Shown: positions 31,085-41,282, counted from the first letter of the stretch. The stretch is DNA of 64,000 bases from Nocardia rhamnosiphila NBRC 108938 (GCF_000720425.1 NZ_JOAJ01000009.1:372001-436000), one strand, 5' to 3'. A program made the numbers and translations. The notes: a model not told the origin generated them from the letters alone.

Positions 31085-32299
31085 TCATCCCGCCGAATCA
31101 CCGGCGACCGCTGCGGGCGGGTCACCACCGGCGACCGGGCGCTCCGTCGCGAAACCGGATATCCGATGCTCCGGATCCCCGGTGGTCGTCACCCGCAACG
31201 TCACACCGATCAGCTCGGCGGGCACGTCCTCGGGAACGGCCGCGGTGATCAGCACCTGCTCGGCGGCCGCCGCCACGGTGGCCAGGGCGGCACGGCGACG
31301 CCGGTCGAGTTCGGCGAAGACATCGTCGAGCAAGAGGACCGGTTCGGCCCCGTCCGCTCGGAGCAGTTCGAACGCCGCGAGCCGCAGCGCCAGCGCGAAC
31401 GACCAGGACTCCCCGTGACTGGCGAAACCCTTGGCCGGGGTTTCGCCGAGCATCAACTCCAGTTCGTCCCGATGCGGACCGACCAGGCAGACACCTCGCT
31501 CGAGCTCCTTCGCCCGCGCCGTGGCGAGTTCACGCAGCAGCGTCTCCTCCAGCAGGGCCGGGTCCCCGGTCTCGGGCGGCCGGCCGGGATCGAGCAGCGC
31601 GGCCGGCAGCGCGCCGCTGCGGTACCCGATCGCCGCCGGCCGTGACTCCGGCGCGAGAGCCGCGTATGCGTGGGCCAGATGTGGATGGAGTTCGTGGACC
31701 AGGCGCAACCGCTCCGCGAGCAGCACCGACGCATGAGCCGCCAGGTGCCCGTCCCAGACGTCCAGCGTGCCGAGGTCCGCCCGCGCGGACCGGCCCGCCG
31801 TTTTCAACAGGGCCGAACGCTGCCGCAGCACCCGGTCGTAATCGGCGCGTACGCCGGCCAGACCGGGGCGCCGTGCAGTGCACAACTCGTCCAGAAAACG
31901 ACGACGCTCCCCCGGGTCGCCCCGGACCAGCGCCAGATCCTCGGGAGCGAACAACACGGTGTGCAGAATGCCGAGGATCTCCCGCGGCCGGCGCACCGGG
32001 GACCGGTTGATCTGGGCCCGGTTGGCCGCGCCGCGGTTGAGTTCGACGTCGATCCGCAATTCGCGCCCCAGATGCACCACGTTCGCGCCGATCCGGGCAC
32101 GTTCGGCACCGGCCCGGACGAGTGGTGCGTCGGTGGAGACCCGGTGCGACCCCAAGGTGGACAGGTAGCCCAGCGCTTCGAGCAGGTTGGTCTTACCGTT
32201 ACCGTTCGCCCCCAGGAAAACCGTAGGGCCTGTGGATAACTCGATCTCAGCGTGCTCCCAGGATCGGAAATCACGCAAGGTCAGAGCACGGATATGCAC
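31085..32299 (-). CDS. recF: DNA replication and repair protein RecF
   Basis: RecF is an SMC-like ATPase that helps RecR load RecA at gaps in replicated DNA. The 404-residue product has Walker [10 protein letters not shown] with Lys36, the signature [18 protein letters not shown] and Walker [12 protein letters not shown]. The C-terminal 30 residues are Pro/Gly-rich. The GTG start gives [14 protein letters not shown]. An exact DnaA box (32231-32239) lies inside its first codons, and a perfect palindrome of two more is just upstream, so DnaA may affect its expression. Confidence 0.97.
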   Translation of the reverse strand: MHIRALTLRDFRSWEHAEIELSTGPTVFLGANGNGKTNLLEALGYLSTLGSHRVSTDAPLVRAGAERARIGANVVHLGRELRIDVELNRGAANRAQINRSPVRRPREILGILHTVLFAPEDLALVRGDPGERRRFLDELCTARRPGLAGVRADYDRVLRQRSALLKTAGRSARADLGTLDVWDGHLAAHASVLLAERLRLVHELHPHLAHAYAALAPESRPAAIGYRSGALPAALLDPGRPPETGDPALLEETLLRELATARAKELERGVCLVGPHRDELELMLGETPAKGFASHGESWSFALALRLAAFELLRADGAEPVLLLDDVFAELDRRRRAALATVAAAAEQVLITAAVPEDVPAELIGVTLRVTTTGDPEHRISGFATERPVAGGDPPAAVAGDSAG

Positions 32300-32326
32300 C
32301 TGTTCACACCATCCGGGGAATGACAG

Positions 32327-32356
32327 CCCAGTTATCCACAGCTGTGGATAACTGGG
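32327..32356. promoter_or_regulatory. 30-bp perfect palindrome of two DnaA boxes upstream of recF
   Basis: Bases 32327-32341 and 32342-32356 are exact reverse complements with no spacer. Each arm holds an exact DnaA box (TTATCCACA at 32332-32340, TGTGGATAA at 32343-32351). It lies 28 bp before the recF start codon, where a promoter is expected. Confidence 0.85.
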
Positions 32357-32483
32357 GAGAGCGCAGGTCGCGGCGCTGGTTTGCGGAGGTATCGCTACCG
32401 ACCGCCACCGCAGGCACGGTACACCGGCACCGGCGGTAACGGGTGGAGGTGCGCCGGTTCGTCGTTACCGAACCCACGCCCGT

Positions 32484-33659
32484 TCAGCCCGGGAGCCGGA
32501 CCGGCATCAACAGGTAGATGTAGTCGCTCTCCAGCGCTGGATACGCACCGGAATCGAGCGGCTCCGGCTCCTCCTCGCGGGCGGGCAGCAGCACAGCCGG
32601 GCGGCTGGGCGTGGTGAACCCGAAGGTGACCCGCTCGGAACGCAGCGCGGACAAACCATCGATCAGGTAGCCGGGGTTGAAGGCGATGGTCAGCGGTTCG
32701 CCCCGGAAATCGGCGGTGAGCCATTCCTCGGCCCGGCCGGCGTCGTCGCCACCCGCCGACAGCAGCAGGCCTTCACCGGAGAATTCCAGCCGCACCTGGG
32801 CACCGCGCTCGGCCACGAGCGCGACACGCTTGATCGCCTCGGAGAGCGAGGCGACCTCCAGCGTCGCGATAGAGGTGTGCTCCTTGGGGAGCAACTGGCG
32901 GAACTTGGGGAATTCGGCATCCAGCAGCCGGGTGGTGGTCCGCCGACCACCGTTGACGATGCCCAGCAGCCCGTCGGCGCCCGCTCCGGACCCCAGCGAC
33001 AGCTGCACCGGCCGATCGGAGGCACCCAGCGTCTTGGCGGCCTCGGACAGGGTGCGGGCGGGAATGAGCACCGCGGTCTCGATATCGGTGCGCGCGGGCT
33101 GCCACTGGATGTGCCGCACCGCGAGCCGGAACCGGTCGGTCGCCGCCAAGACCACCTGCGGCCCCTCGATCTCGACCCGGATACCGGTCAGCATGGGCAG
33201 CGTGTCGTCGCGGCCGGCCGCGACGGCCACCTGGCCGACCGCCTCACCGAACACCTCGACCGCCAGCTCCCCGCTCGACTGTGGCACCTCCGGCAGTTGG
33301 GGATAGTCCTCCACCGGCATGGTCGGCAGCGAGAACTTGGCGCTCCCGCACTGGATCAGTACGCGGGTGCCGTCCACGGAAACGTCCACCGGCTTGTTGG
33401 ACAGCGCTTTGGTGATATCGGCCAGCAGCTTGCCCGAGACCAGGACGCGCCCGGGACCGGCGACCTCGGCGGCGACCCGCATCTGCGCGGAGACCTCGTA
33501 GTCGAACCCGGAGACGGTCAGGCCGTCCTCGTCCACGACCAGCAGGACTCCGCCGAGTACCGGGACCGGCGGACGAGACGGCAGACTGCGCGCCACCCAG
33601 GCGACCGACTCCGCGAAATCCTCACGCGCGACCCGAAACTTCATGCCTGCAAGGTCCAT
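32484..33659 (-). CDS. dnaN: DNA polymerase III beta sliding clamp
   Basis: DnaN is the ring-shaped processivity clamp and hub for polymerases and repair proteins. The 391-residue product has three repeated clamp domains, starts [38 protein letters not shown], and ends [13 protein letters not shown], the conserved clamp terminus. The ATG at 33659 was chosen by family start; an internal ATG five codons later is possible. The frame is open about 50 codons upstream into oriC without similarity. It follows oriC and precedes recF. Confidence 0.97.
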   Translation of the reverse strand: MDLAGMKFRVAREDFAESVAWVARSLPSRPPVPVLGGVLLVVDEDGLTVSGFDYEVSAQMRVAAEVAGPGRVLVSGKLLADITKALSNKPVDVSVDGTRVLIQCGSAKFSLPTMPVEDYPQLPEVPQSSGELAVEVFGEAVGQVAVAAGRDDTLPMLTGIRVEIEGPQVVLAATDRFRLAVRHIQWQPARTDIETAVLIPARTLSEAAKTLGASDRPVQLSLGSGAGADGLLGIVNGGRRTTTRLLDAEFPKFRQLLPKEHTSIATLEVASLSEAIKRVALVAERGAQVRLEFSGEGLLLSAGGDDAGRAEEWLTADFRGEPLTIAFNPGYLIDGLSALRSERVTFGFTTPSRPAVLLPAREEEPEPLDSGAYPALESDYIYLLMPVRLPG

Positions 33660-34463
33660 CGCCCGAGGTGTCCTCTCCCGTTCAGTGTGGATCGACGGCT
33701 GTGCTGCCCCCGTGTATCCCGCTGCGCCGACTCCGCCACCGGCGCGGCGGTCGATGCGGCGGCCGGAAATCCGGACCGGCCGCCCCAGGAGTCTGGCACA
33801 AGCGGCCGACATCAGACCGTACCCCGTTTCGAGCTACGCGGTCGGCTGCCCCTCCGAGTGGAGGATACGTCGTCGGGCGGTGTCCCGGCCAGGCCGGGCG
33901 GGCGGATCCAGTCGTATCGCCCCTGCCTGGGCCGATGGCTGTGGAGAGCTGTGGATGAACCAGCGGATGCGGCCGCTGTGGATCGTCCGGCCGCCGGGCG
34001 GCCGATAGTCGCGCGCACCCGAGGGTGTGGCCGTATCCACAGTCGTCCCACGGTAGCGGTGTGGACAACTCCGCCGCCGGTTCCCGGTGCGGCGGCCGGA
34101 ACTCGAATTCCCCTCGGTGGCGCGGCGGCTGCTCTTGTCATCGATGTGACAAGGACGTCGCGCAGGCGCTGCCGGCGCCCGATGTGCGATCGCTCGTGAG
34201 TACGGGGTTCCGGATCTTCGGATGGGGGGCGTGTGGTGCGGGCCGGACCGTTACACGAACGCCGGAGTGCAGGCCGCTCCGAACGCCGCAGTGGGTCCGG
34301 AGCGATTCCGGCTCGCGGGGCTCCGCACGGATCGGCAGATCTGTGCAGCAGCGGGTAGTCGCTCGTGGATGCGATCGCTGTGCTCCTCTGCCTCTCCCTC
34401 GCTGTCCTCGGCTTCTTCTTCCGGCTCTGCGCGGTGGTGCGGTGCGCTCGAGACTTGTCCACA

Positions 34464-34515
34464 CAACCTGTTTTGAAGAGAAATTTTCTAGATGAAGAAC
34501 AGGAGTAGTAATAGG
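34464..34515. other. Candidate DNA unwinding element
   Basis: This roughly 50-bp stretch, containing GTTTTGAAGAGAAATTTTCT, is by far the most AT-rich part of the origin. It begins at the edge of an exact DnaA box (34455-34463). That arrangement is expected of the unwinding element; the assignment is inferred. Confidence 0.6.
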
Positions 34516-34708
34516 CCCTGTGGAAACTGTGGATTCCGCTGGTTTCCCCAGGTCACACCGCGTGTCTGCTTGTGGATGGCCAGGGGATAACTCGAGGATG
34601 AATCGAGGGCGGCTGTGGACAGGTTTTGTTGTCCACACCGCGTCCACAGCTCGTCCCCAACTTGGTCCCCAGATTCCGGCCAGTTGTGCACACTGTGCAT
34701 GGATCCGT

Positions 34709-34759
34709 GGACAACCTGTGGATTCCTCGAGGATTCCTCGAGGAATCCACAGGTTGTCC
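34709..34759. repeat. 24-bp perfect inverted repeat inside oriC
   Basis: Arms 34709-34732 and 34736-34759 are exact reverse complements, separated by only ATT. Each arm ends in the self-complementary octamer CCTCGAGG. The outer parts contain DnaA-box-like GTGGACAA and TGTGGATT sequences. It can form a cruciform or place two DnaA arrays head to head. Confidence 0.9.
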
Positions 34760-34994
34760 CCAGCCCTCTGACCGAAACATCGCTGTTCAGTAGCTGTGGA
34801 CGAAATCGCCTGTGGAAACTGTGGATAAACAGCATGTGGACAAGTTGCCCCCAACACCGCTCCGATCCTGTGGATGGACCGGTGGACAACCTGGGGAATC
34901 CACAGGTGTGGATATTACAAACTCCCAGTTCAGAGCCTCCCCAGGCTGTTAGCGACACACCTGTGGATGCTTCCGACACGCCGACGGCCGTCGG

Positions 34995-35350
34995 ATCCGG
35001 CGAGGGCCGCGGGAGAACGGGTGATTCGTCCGGTCCGTCAAGCGGATTGCGGCGGAACGACTTCCGGTTCCGGCCCGCGCCGGAAGTTCCGGCTCCGGCG
35101 AGTGGCCCACCGCAAGGGCGTCACGGATCGTCCGCCCGGCGTTCGCGAACAAGTCGGCGGATGGTTCGCGGGGTGGTCCGCGACCGCGGGCGGTTCGGTT
35201 ACTGCCTCCGGCAGGTGGTTCTGAACCATGCGTTCACAATTGACGGCCCCCGATTCCGGCTCGCCGCGCGCGGGCAGATCGACAGTCCGGCCACCCACCT
35301 GCCACGCGCCCAGCGCGACCCACTCCCGCCGGGTACCGGCATTCCCAAGC
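34995..35350. other. Stretch between oriC and the TPP-enzyme remnant
   Basis: This stretch has few DnaA-box-like sequences and is GC-rich, with runs of TTCCGG. Frames on both strands are open but resemble nothing known. It may be decayed gene sequence continuing the adjacent remnant. Confidence 0.4.
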
Positions 35351-35515
35351 GCACATCATGGCGCTCGCGATGTTGGCGACGCCAGGGCCGAGGGTGCGGA
35401 TGCACAGAGCGGCTATTCCGGTCATCCGGGAGACGGCCTCGGCCATGAACCCCGCCGATTCCTCATGATGCGAGGACACCGGCACGTGGGCCCAACGGAC
35501 CGGAAAACGAATGTC
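35351..35515 (-). pseudogene. Remnant of a thiamine-diphosphate enzyme (acetolactate synthase type) N-terminal domain
   Basis: The minus strand encodes a fragment reading VRWAHVPVSSHHEESAGFMA, then RMTGIAALCIRTLGPGVANI. This is the TPP-binding N-terminal pattern of acetolactate synthase or pyruvate oxidase: an RHEE-type motif with the catalytic Glu, an Ala-rich helix, and LGPGxxN. Sequence before and after lacks the rest of the roughly 550-residue enzyme, the HEE motif is shifted (SSHHEE for VRHEE), and no start is present. It is therefore a decayed fragment. It lies between oriC and the glycolipid-binding gene. Confidence 0.65.
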
Positions 35516-35607
35516 CTCGATGTGGGCGCTCACGGTCCGAGAGTGGCGAAAACCGGAAACCGCGCGCAACGGGGCCAGGGCAACCCACACGAAGCAGTAA
35601 CGGCGGC

Positions 35608-36192
35608 TCAGGCGACGCGGATAGCGATTCCCGGATAGCTCAGTACGAGGCCTGATACGTCATAGATCAACCGGCAGGCGAAATCGAATGCGGGCGCGGA
35701 GTACTCGTAGCATTGCCGGCTGCCGTCGTCGGCGGTGCGCCGATACTCCTGTTCCAGGCGTTCGACGGAGAGATCGGTCGCGCGGACGTAGACCGCGGGC
35801 GCCGCGGCGCGGCCATCAACGGGTAGTCCGAGGCGGTGCACGGGCAGCATATTGGTCATCGCCGACGATTCCAGGTCCACGTCGAGGCAGCCGTCCAGCT
35901 TCGGCGCCGCCATACCGTCGATCAGCCACCGTCCGGCACCGTCCGACTCGATCAGCACCGTATGCCACCCGGTCGGCGACCGGCCGGTGATGCGCGCGGC
36001 GCGGGTCGCCCAGTCCGAATCCACCGTGATCTCGTAGCGCACGAACCAGGCCTGACCGTCCTCGACAGCGGAGGTGCAGCCGTCCATGTGATGACCGTTG
36101 TCATCCTGTCGCAGATGGACGACCTCGAAGCCGGACCGGGCGTCCCGATGCGACCACGCCGCGGTTGCCGGTAGTTCGGCGAACGACGACAT
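35608..36192 (-). CDS. Putative glycolipid-binding domain protein
   Basis: The 194-residue product matches the glycolipid-binding family (PF06475 type): GFEVVHLR near the start, then VRYEITVDSDWATRAARI, GRWLIDGMAAPKLDGCLDVDLESSAMTNMLPVHRL and a C-terminal YDVSGLVLSYPGIAIRVA. Family function is poorly known; a mycobacterial relative was described as binding glycolipid. The ATG giving MSSFAELP has GGGAGAGG upstream. It lies 132 bp after dnaA on the same strand, between dnaA and oriC, where mycobacteria have no gene. Confidence 0.85.
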   Translation of the reverse strand: MSSFAELPATAAWSHRDARSGFEVVHLRQDDNGHHMDGCTSAVEDGQAWFVRYEITVDSDWATRAARITGRSPTGWHTVLIESDGAGRWLIDGMAAPKLDGCLDVDLESSAMTNMLPVHRLGLPVDGRAAAPAVYVRATDLSVERLEQEYRRTADDGSRQCYEYSAPAFDFACRLIYDVSGLVLSYPGIAIRVA

Positions 36193-36324
36193 CCCTGTCC
36201 TCTCCCGAACGTCGGCCGCACGCCGGTTCGTCTGCACGCTCGAAGTCCCGGTCGTTCCCGGCTCTCCGCTTCGGCATCCGGTGTGGGCGGCAGGCCCCTG
36301 CAGCCAGCGGTGAGTACGCGACGG

Positions 36325-38553
36325 TCAGCGGGAGCGCTGTTTGATCCGTGCGGTGAGTTCCTGCACCTGGTCGTACACCCGGCGGCGCTCCGACATCTCC
36401 TTGCGGACTTTCTTCTCGGCGTACATGACCGTCGTATGGTCGCGCCCGAACGCCTGCCCGATCTTGGGCAGCGACAGATCGGTGAGTTCCCGGCAGAGAT
36501 ACATCGCTATCTGCCGGGCCTGGGCGAGTGGCCGGGCCTTACCCGGGCCGGTGAGCTCGTCCATCGAGGTATTGAAGTACTCGGCCGTGACGCCCATGAT
36601 CGTGGACGCGGTGATCTCCACATCCTGTGATTCGGGCATGAGATCGCGCAGCACCACCTCGGCCACCGATTGATCCAGCGGTTGCCCGTTCAACGACGCG
36701 AAAGCGGTCACCCGGATCAGCGCGCCCTCGAGCTCGCGGATATTGCGTTCCACCCGGCTGGCGATGAGTTCCAGGACATCGTGTGGCACATCGAGGCGGT
36801 CCATGCGCGCCTTCTTGCGCAGAATGGCGATCCGCGTTTCCAGTTCGGGTGGCTGCACATCGGTGATCAGGCCCCACTCGAAGCGGGTGCGCAGCCGCTC
36901 CTCCAACGTGGCCAGCTGTTTGGGTGGCCGGTCCGAGGACACCACGATCTGCTTGTTCGCATTGTGCAGGGTGTTGAAGGTGTGGAAGAACTCCTCCTGG
37001 ATACCCTCTTTGCCCTCGATGAACTGGATATCGTCGACCAGCAGGATGTCGGTCTCGCGGTAGCGGCGCTTGAACGCCACTTTCCGGTCGTCCCGCAGGC
37101 TGTTGATGAAGTCGTTGGTGAATTCCTCGGTGGAGACGTATTTGACCCGCATCCCGGGGAAGAGCCGCTGGGCGTAGTGGCCGGCGGCATGCAGCAGATG
37201 AGTTTTGCCGAGTCCCGAGGCGCCCCAGACGAACAGCGGGTTGTAGGCGCGGGCGGGGGCTTCGGCGATGGCGACGGCCGCGGCGTGCGCAAAACGGTTG
37301 GACGCGCCGATGACGAACGTTTCGAAGGTGTACTTCGCGTTCAGGCTGGCCGACGGTTTCGCCGTATCACCGGTGCCCGAGGATTTCGCGAAAAAGGTGG
37401 GCCAGGAATCCCGGACGTTCACCACCTTCTCGTCCTCGAGGTGCACGTCGGGTTCCGGATCGACCCCCGGGTCGCGGACGCTTTCGCGCAAACTGTCGCG
37501 ATCGGTATCGCGCACTTCGTCCCGCGGCGCGAGATCACCGGGGGCGAGGTCGGGCGCGAACAGGGTTTCCTGGGCGGGGCGGGCGGCACGGCGCGACGGC
37601 AGGATCGGATCCAGATCGGGCCCGCCGTTCCGGACCGATGGCGCACCGCGCTCCCGGCCGCTGGTCACCGGGTCGGCGATATCGCCGCGGCTGCCCGCGT
37701 AGGGGTCGAGGTACTCCGCGGGCGGATACTCCCGATCCCGCTCGTATCCGGTGTCCCGCGGATATTCCGCGGGCGGGGTGTATTCGCGCGGGTAGGACCG
37801 TGGTGCCGGGTAGGGATCCCGTATCGGGTCCTCGGTGTCGCGGGGTAGCGCCGGATCGGAAGGAAAGCTTCCGCCGTGCGGTAGTTCGGGCAGGGTGGGC
37901 CGGCGCGGCGCCTCCCCCGGCAGTGGATCGGTGGTGCGCGGCAGTGGGGGGTTGCGGGGCAGCTCGCCGGTCAGCGGCAGTTCGGCCTCGTGGGAGAAGC
38001 CCCGGCCGGGAAAACGCGGCTCACCGGGGACCTCCGCGGGGTGCGGGAATCCGGATTCCGGCTGGTAGCCGCGGCCCGGGTACTCACCGCCCTCGGGGTC
38101 GCGCAGGGCCTCGGCCGGCCATGAGGTCTCGGCCGGTCCGGTCGTGGGAAAAGCGGCCGGGGCCGGCCGGGAACGGCCGTTGCCGAAATGGTCGGGCCGG
38201 GTGGCCGGCTCCGGCCGGCTGGTCATCCGGGCGTGCCGGGCGGGACCGTTGTCGGCGCCGGTGGGCAGGGGCGCGGCTATCCGGACCCCGAGACCTTCCA
38301 CCTGCGGCCCGAGCCGGCGGCCGAGCGACCGGAGAATGGGTTCGCGCAGATCACGTTCGATGGCTTCCTGAGCGAGCGACGATGGGACCGAGAGCAGTGC
38401 GAAGCCCTGGACGACCATCAACGGTTTGACCAGCTTGAGCCACGCCTGCTGAGCTCGGGTCACCGCGCCGATGGCGCCGTCGGGCGAACCGGTGGTCAAC
38501 TCCGCGACCACCTCCGGCCACACGGTGGCCAGTACGTTCTGCTCGTCGTCCAT
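36325..38553 (-). CDS. dnaA: Chromosomal replication initiator protein DnaA with expanded linker
   Basis: DnaA binds the boxes in oriC, melts the DNA and recruits helicase. The 742-residue product has domain I (about 1-95), a very long Pro/Arg/Glu/Tyr-rich domain II (about 95-395), an AAA+ domain III with [15 protein letters not shown] and [15 protein letters not shown], and domain IV with the DNA-binding signature [15 protein letters not shown]. tuberculosis DnaA has about 507 residues; the difference is all in domain II. The ATG was chosen because GGGGAGGA lies upstream; the frame is open 104 codons further into the promoter region. Confidence 0.97.
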   Translation of the reverse strand: MDDEQNVLATVWPEVVAELTTGSPDGAIGAVTRAQQAWLKLVKPLMVVQGFALLSVPSSLAQEAIERDLREPILRSLGRRLGPQVEGLGVRIAAPLPTGADNGPARHARMTSRPEPATRPDHFGNGRSRPAPAAFPTTGPAETSWPAEALRDPEGGEYPGRGYQPESGFPHPAEVPGEPRFPGRGFSHEAELPLTGELPRNPPLPRTTDPLPGEAPRRPTLPELPHGGSFPSDPALPRDTEDPIRDPYPAPRSYPREYTPPAEYPRDTGYERDREYPPAEYLDPYAGSRGDIADPVTSGRERGAPSVRNGGPDLDPILPSRRAARPAQETLFAPDLAPGDLAPRDEVRDTDRDSLRESVRDPGVDPEPDVHLEDEKVVNVRDSWPTFFAKSSGTGDTAKPSASLNAKYTFETFVIGASNRFAHAAAVAIAEAPARAYNPLFVWGASGLGKTHLLHAAGHYAQRLFPGMRVKYVSTEEFTNDFINSLRDDRKVAFKRRYRETDILLVDDIQFIEGKEGIQEEFFHTFNTLHNANKQIVVSSDRPPKQLATLEERLRTRFEWGLITDVQPPELETRIAILRKKARMDRLDVPHDVLELIASRVERNIRELEGALIRVTAFASLNGQPLDQSVAEVVLRDLMPESQDVEITASTIMGVTAEYFNTSMDELTGPGKARPLAQARQIAMYLCRELTDLSLPKIGQAFGRDHTTVMYAEKKVRKEMSERRRVYDQVQELTARIKQRSR

Positions 38554-39128
38554 CCAGTGTCCTCCCCGGGAGTCGGTTGCTCGGCGCAGACGTCCGGGGC
38601 TCGCGGTGCGTCCACTGTACTGGTTCGTCCCAGTGACACCACATACGTCCCGCCCCACCGATCTGCCGAATCCCGTGGATACGGTGTCCGGGGACGCTGC
38701 CCGGAATCCCCGATCTTCCGGCTGCGGCGTGGCACCTTCGGCCCTACGAATATGCCATTCACAGGGTATTTCCACACAATTATCCACAGATGGGGACAAT
38801 CTCAGCGGACCACCACCCGCGCTCCCGCGCTGTGCGCGGGTCGGCGATGAGCGCCCCACCTGCACCCCTGTGCGCCCCTACGATCGCATGGTGATCATCG
38901 CCACCGCGGGCCGGGTGGCCGGATCGCCGGGTGCCGGCGTGGAGCGCCACGACGGGGGCGAGTTTGACCCGGTAGAACTGGATAAGTACCCTCGTACAGT
39001 CACCCCCCGGCGTGGTGACTGTTCTGTGCTGACCGTTCGCCAGGACCGCGGCGCCGGGTAGACATCGCCAGAATCACCGAAAAGTTTCGGGTGCCGCAGG
39101 GCGCCCACCAATTCGAGGAGTGTTGACC
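38554..39128. other. Divergent promoter region dnaA-rpmH
   Basis: The region carries the start signals of dnaA (left) and the rpmH cluster (right). An exact DnaA box (TTATCCACA, 38780-38788) about 230 bp before dnaA suggests autoregulation. A -35/-10 pair for rpmH lies at 38964-38992. Open frames across it have no family resemblance. Confidence 0.7.
38964..38992 (+). promoter_or_regulatory. Predicted rpmH promoter
   Basis: TTGACC (38964-38969), a 17-base spacer and TACCCT (38987-38992) fit a housekeeping promoter. Transcription would start near 38999, giving a leader of about 130 nt before rpmH. Confidence 0.5.
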
Positions 39129-39272
39129 GTGGCCAAGGGCAAGCGGACGTTCCAGCCGAACAACCGTCGTCGGGCGCGCGTCCACGGTTTCCGTCTCCGG
39201 ATGCGGACCCGTGCGGGCCGCGCTATCGTTTCCGCGCGCCGCCGTAAGGGCCGCGGCACCCTCACCGCCTGA
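39129..39272 (+). CDS. rpmH: 50S ribosomal protein L34
   Basis: The 47-residue, very basic product reads [20 protein letters not shown] and continues with the family core [23 protein letters not shown], ending LTA. It is a small protein of the large ribosomal subunit. The GTG has GAGGAG eight bases upstream. It starts the conserved rpmH-rnpA-yidD-yidC-khpB series divergent from dnaA. Confidence 0.97.
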   Translation: MAKGKRTFQPNNRRRARVHGFRLRMRTRAGRAIVSARRRKGRGTLTA

Positions 39273-39377
39273 TTTCCCGTCGAATTCGGTGTCCGATGCC
39301 GGGTCCGCCGAACCCCGTAACCCACGCCGCCGGTAGCTACGCCGCAGCGGCGGCTTCGACGAGCCTCGGGCGTCCGG

Positions 39378-39779
39378 GTGCTTCCTGAGCCGCACCGGCT
39401 GCACCACCGTGCCGATTTCTCCCGAACGGTACGGCGCGGCAGGCGCACGGGAAATCGCGATCTGGTCGTCTATGTGCTGGCCGATCAGGGGGACCTGGCA
39501 TTGCGTGACGCGCCGGTTCGTTCCGGCGGTCCGCGATTCGGGCTGATCGTCAGCAAGGCGGTGGGCAACGCGGTCGTTCGACACCGCACGGCCCGCCGCC
39601 TGCGTCATATCTGTGCAGAACTGACCGTCGACATCCCCGCCGAGGTGGATATCGTGATCCGCGCACTTCCCGGCGCCGCGACCGCCGACAGCGGCGAGCT
39701 GAGCCGCCAGCTACGCAGCGGGTTGCGCAAGCTAGGTGTTCTATCGGCCGTGACGGCCGGCCGGGGTACGTCACGATGA
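39378..39779 (+). CDS. rnpA: Ribonuclease P protein component
   Basis: This is the protein subunit that helps the RNase P RNA cut the 5' leaders of tRNA precursors. The 133-residue product has the family signature FGLIVSKAVGNAVVRHRTARRLRHI, a basic central helix, and starts MLPEPHRLHHRADFSRTVRRGRRT. The GTG was chosen because it gives this usual N-terminus. It ends four bases inside yidD. Confidence 0.96.
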   Translation: MLPEPHRLHHRADFSRTVRRGRRTGNRDLVVYVLADQGDLALRDAPVRSGGPRFGLIVSKAVGNAVVRHRTARRLRHICAELTVDIPAEVDIVIRALPGAATADSGELSRQLRSGLRKLGVLSAVTAGRGTSR

Positions 39780-40123
39780 GCGCGCTGGGTGCGTACGCGG
39801 CGACCGTCCGCCGGTGGCCCGCGAATATTCTGATCTTCTCGATCGAGCTGTACCGGACCTACGTCTCCCCCACTCGCATGCCGGTGTGCCGCTTCACCCC
39901 CACCTGCAGTGAGTACGCGGTGACCGCACTTCGCACTCGAGGGCTGGTGATCGGCCTCGGACTGACGGCCGTGCGACTGGCCAAATGTGCCCCCTGGCAC
40001 CCTGGTGGGTGGGATCCCGTACCGGAGCGGCGGCGCAACGTCGACCACGACGATCCGCGGACCGAAGCTTGTAAGGGATCACCGCATGCGGTGATCGGTG
40101 ACACTACCGACGGGAGTGCATAG
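39776..40123 (+). CDS. yidD: Membrane protein insertion efficiency factor YidD
   Basis: YidD is a small membrane-associated protein that promotes insertion by YidC. The 115-residue product has [34 protein letters not shown] and [17 protein letters not shown], the family core with its conserved Cys residues. The last 30 residues are a variable tail. Its ATG overlaps the rnpA stop, and yidC starts five bases after its stop. Confidence 0.96.
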   Translation: MSALGAYAATVRRWPANILIFSIELYRTYVSPTRMPVCRFTPTCSEYAVTALRTRGLVIGLGLTAVRLAKCAPWHPGGWDPVPERRRNVDHDDPRTEACKGSPHAVIGDTTDGSA

Positions 40124-40127
40124 AGCC

Positions 40128-41228
40128 GTGCTCGATTTCATCTATTATCCGGTGTCCTGGATCCTCTGGTTCTGGCACCGGGTCTTCGGCTTCGCCTTCG
40201 GGGCGGACAACGGCCTTTCCTGGGCTCTGTCCGTGGTGTTCCTCGTCTTCACACTGCGTTTGGTGCTCTACAGGCCGTTCGTGAGACAGGTTCGCACCAC
40301 CAAGCAGATGCAGGAACTGCAGCCGCAGATCAAAGAGCTGCAGAAGAAATACAAGAACGACCGCCAGAAGATGGCGCTGGAGATGCAGAAGCTCCAGAAG
40401 GACCACGGCTTCAACCCGCTCATGGGCTGCCTGCCGATCCTGGCCCAGGTGCCGGTGTTCCTCGGTCTGTTCCATGTGCTGCGCTCGTTCAACCGGACCG
40501 GTCACGGATTCGGTCAGCTCGGGATGGACCCGTACACCAACGCCCACACGCCGAACTATGTCTTCAACGCCGACGATGTGCAGTCCTTCCTGAGCGCTCG
40601 TATCTTCGGCGCGCCGATCTCGGCGTTCATCACCGCGCCGGCCGACGAGCTGCTGGCCTTCGCCGACTACGGCGGCATCCCGAGCAAGGTCAGCATCGCC
40701 GCGGTCGCCATCCCGCTGATGATCATCGCCGCGATCGCCACCCACTTCAATGCGCGGGCCTCGGTGGCCCGGCAGAGCGCCGAGGCCGCGGCCAACCCGC
40801 AGGCCGCGCTGATGAACAAACTGGCGCTGTGGGTGTTCCCGTTCGGTGTGCTCGTCGGTGGTCCCTTCCTGCCGATCGCCATCCTGCTCTACTGGGTCTC
40901 CAACAACATCTGGACCTACGGCCAGCAGCACCTCGTCTTCGGCCGGATGGCCAAGGAAGAAGAAGCCAAGCGCCAGGCCAAAGCAGCGAAACAGGCCGAG
41001 AACGCGCCCAAGCCCGGCGCGAAACCCGTCGACACCAAGAAGAAGCCGGTGAAAGCCGACAGTGAGACGGATTCCGATTCGGCGGAGGCCGGCAAGGCGG
41101 AAACGAACGGTTCGGCAGCGGCGAAGCCGACCGCCAAGTCGGGCGGTAAACAGTCGGGCCAGCGGCGGTCGAGCGGTCAGAAGCGACCGGGTAACCGAGG
41201 CCGGGCGAATCAGAAGCGCCGGCGCTGA
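40128..41228 (+). CDS. yidC: Membrane protein insertase YidC
   Basis: YidC inserts and folds membrane proteins, alone or with SecYEG. The 366-residue product starts [21 protein letters not shown], followed by the hydrophilic helical loop [31 protein letters not shown], further helices, and a Lys/Arg-rich tail (about 280-366) expected to contact ribosomes. The GTG was preferred because relatives start at this Leu-Asp-Phe; an ATG ten codons earlier would overlap yidD. No signal peptide or large periplasmic domain is present, as in other Gram-positives. Confidence 0.95.
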   Translation: MLDFIYYPVSWILWFWHRVFGFAFGADNGLSWALSVVFLVFTLRLVLYRPFVRQVRTTKQMQELQPQIKELQKKYKNDRQKMALEMQKLQKDHGFNPLMGCLPILAQVPVFLGLFHVLRSFNRTGHGFGQLGMDPYTNAHTPNYVFNADDVQSFLSARIFGAPISAFITAPADELLAFADYGGIPSKVSIAAVAIPLMIIAAIATHFNARASVARQSAEAAANPQAALMNKLALWVFPFGVLVGGPFLPIAILLYWVSNNIWTYGQQHLVFGRMAKEEEAKRQAKAAKQAENAPKPGAKPVDTKKKPVKADSETDSDSAEAGKAETNGSAAAKPTAKSGGKQSGQRRSSGQKRPGNRGRANQKRRR

Positions 41229-41256
41229 GCTACTCCCCCAGTCCCCTTGTGATCGT

Positions 41257-41282
41257 GATCCCGGCCGGGGCAGGCCGGGATC
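41257..41282 (+). terminator. Hairpin between yidC and khpB
   Basis: Perfect 10-base arms (GATCCCGGCC and GGCCGGGATC) flank a 6-base loop, 28 bp after yidC and 23 bp before khpB. There is no U tract, so it may only partly stop transcription or stabilise the upstream message. Confidence 0.45.

Larger units (their letters stand above)
33660..34994. other. oriC: Chromosomal replication origin (oriC)
   Basis: This non-coding stretch next to dnaN is packed with DnaA boxes. Exact ones: 34060-34068, 34455-34463, 34629-34637, 34820-34828 and 34835-34843. Many have one mismatch, for example 33950-33958, 34033-34041, 34614-34622, 34706-34714, 34795-34803, 34881-34889 and 34907-34915. Both orientations occur; 34614-34637 is an inverted pair. 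The densest part is 34440-34990. An AT-rich stretch and a 24-bp inverted repeat lie within it. Origin identity follows from the box cluster and the dnaA/dnaN flanks. Confidence 0.93.

Noticed and set aside
38471..39061. Plus-strand frame across the dnaA-rpmH promoter region
   Set aside because: It overlaps the dnaA start, has no ribosome-binding site, and contains the DnaA box and rpmH promoter.
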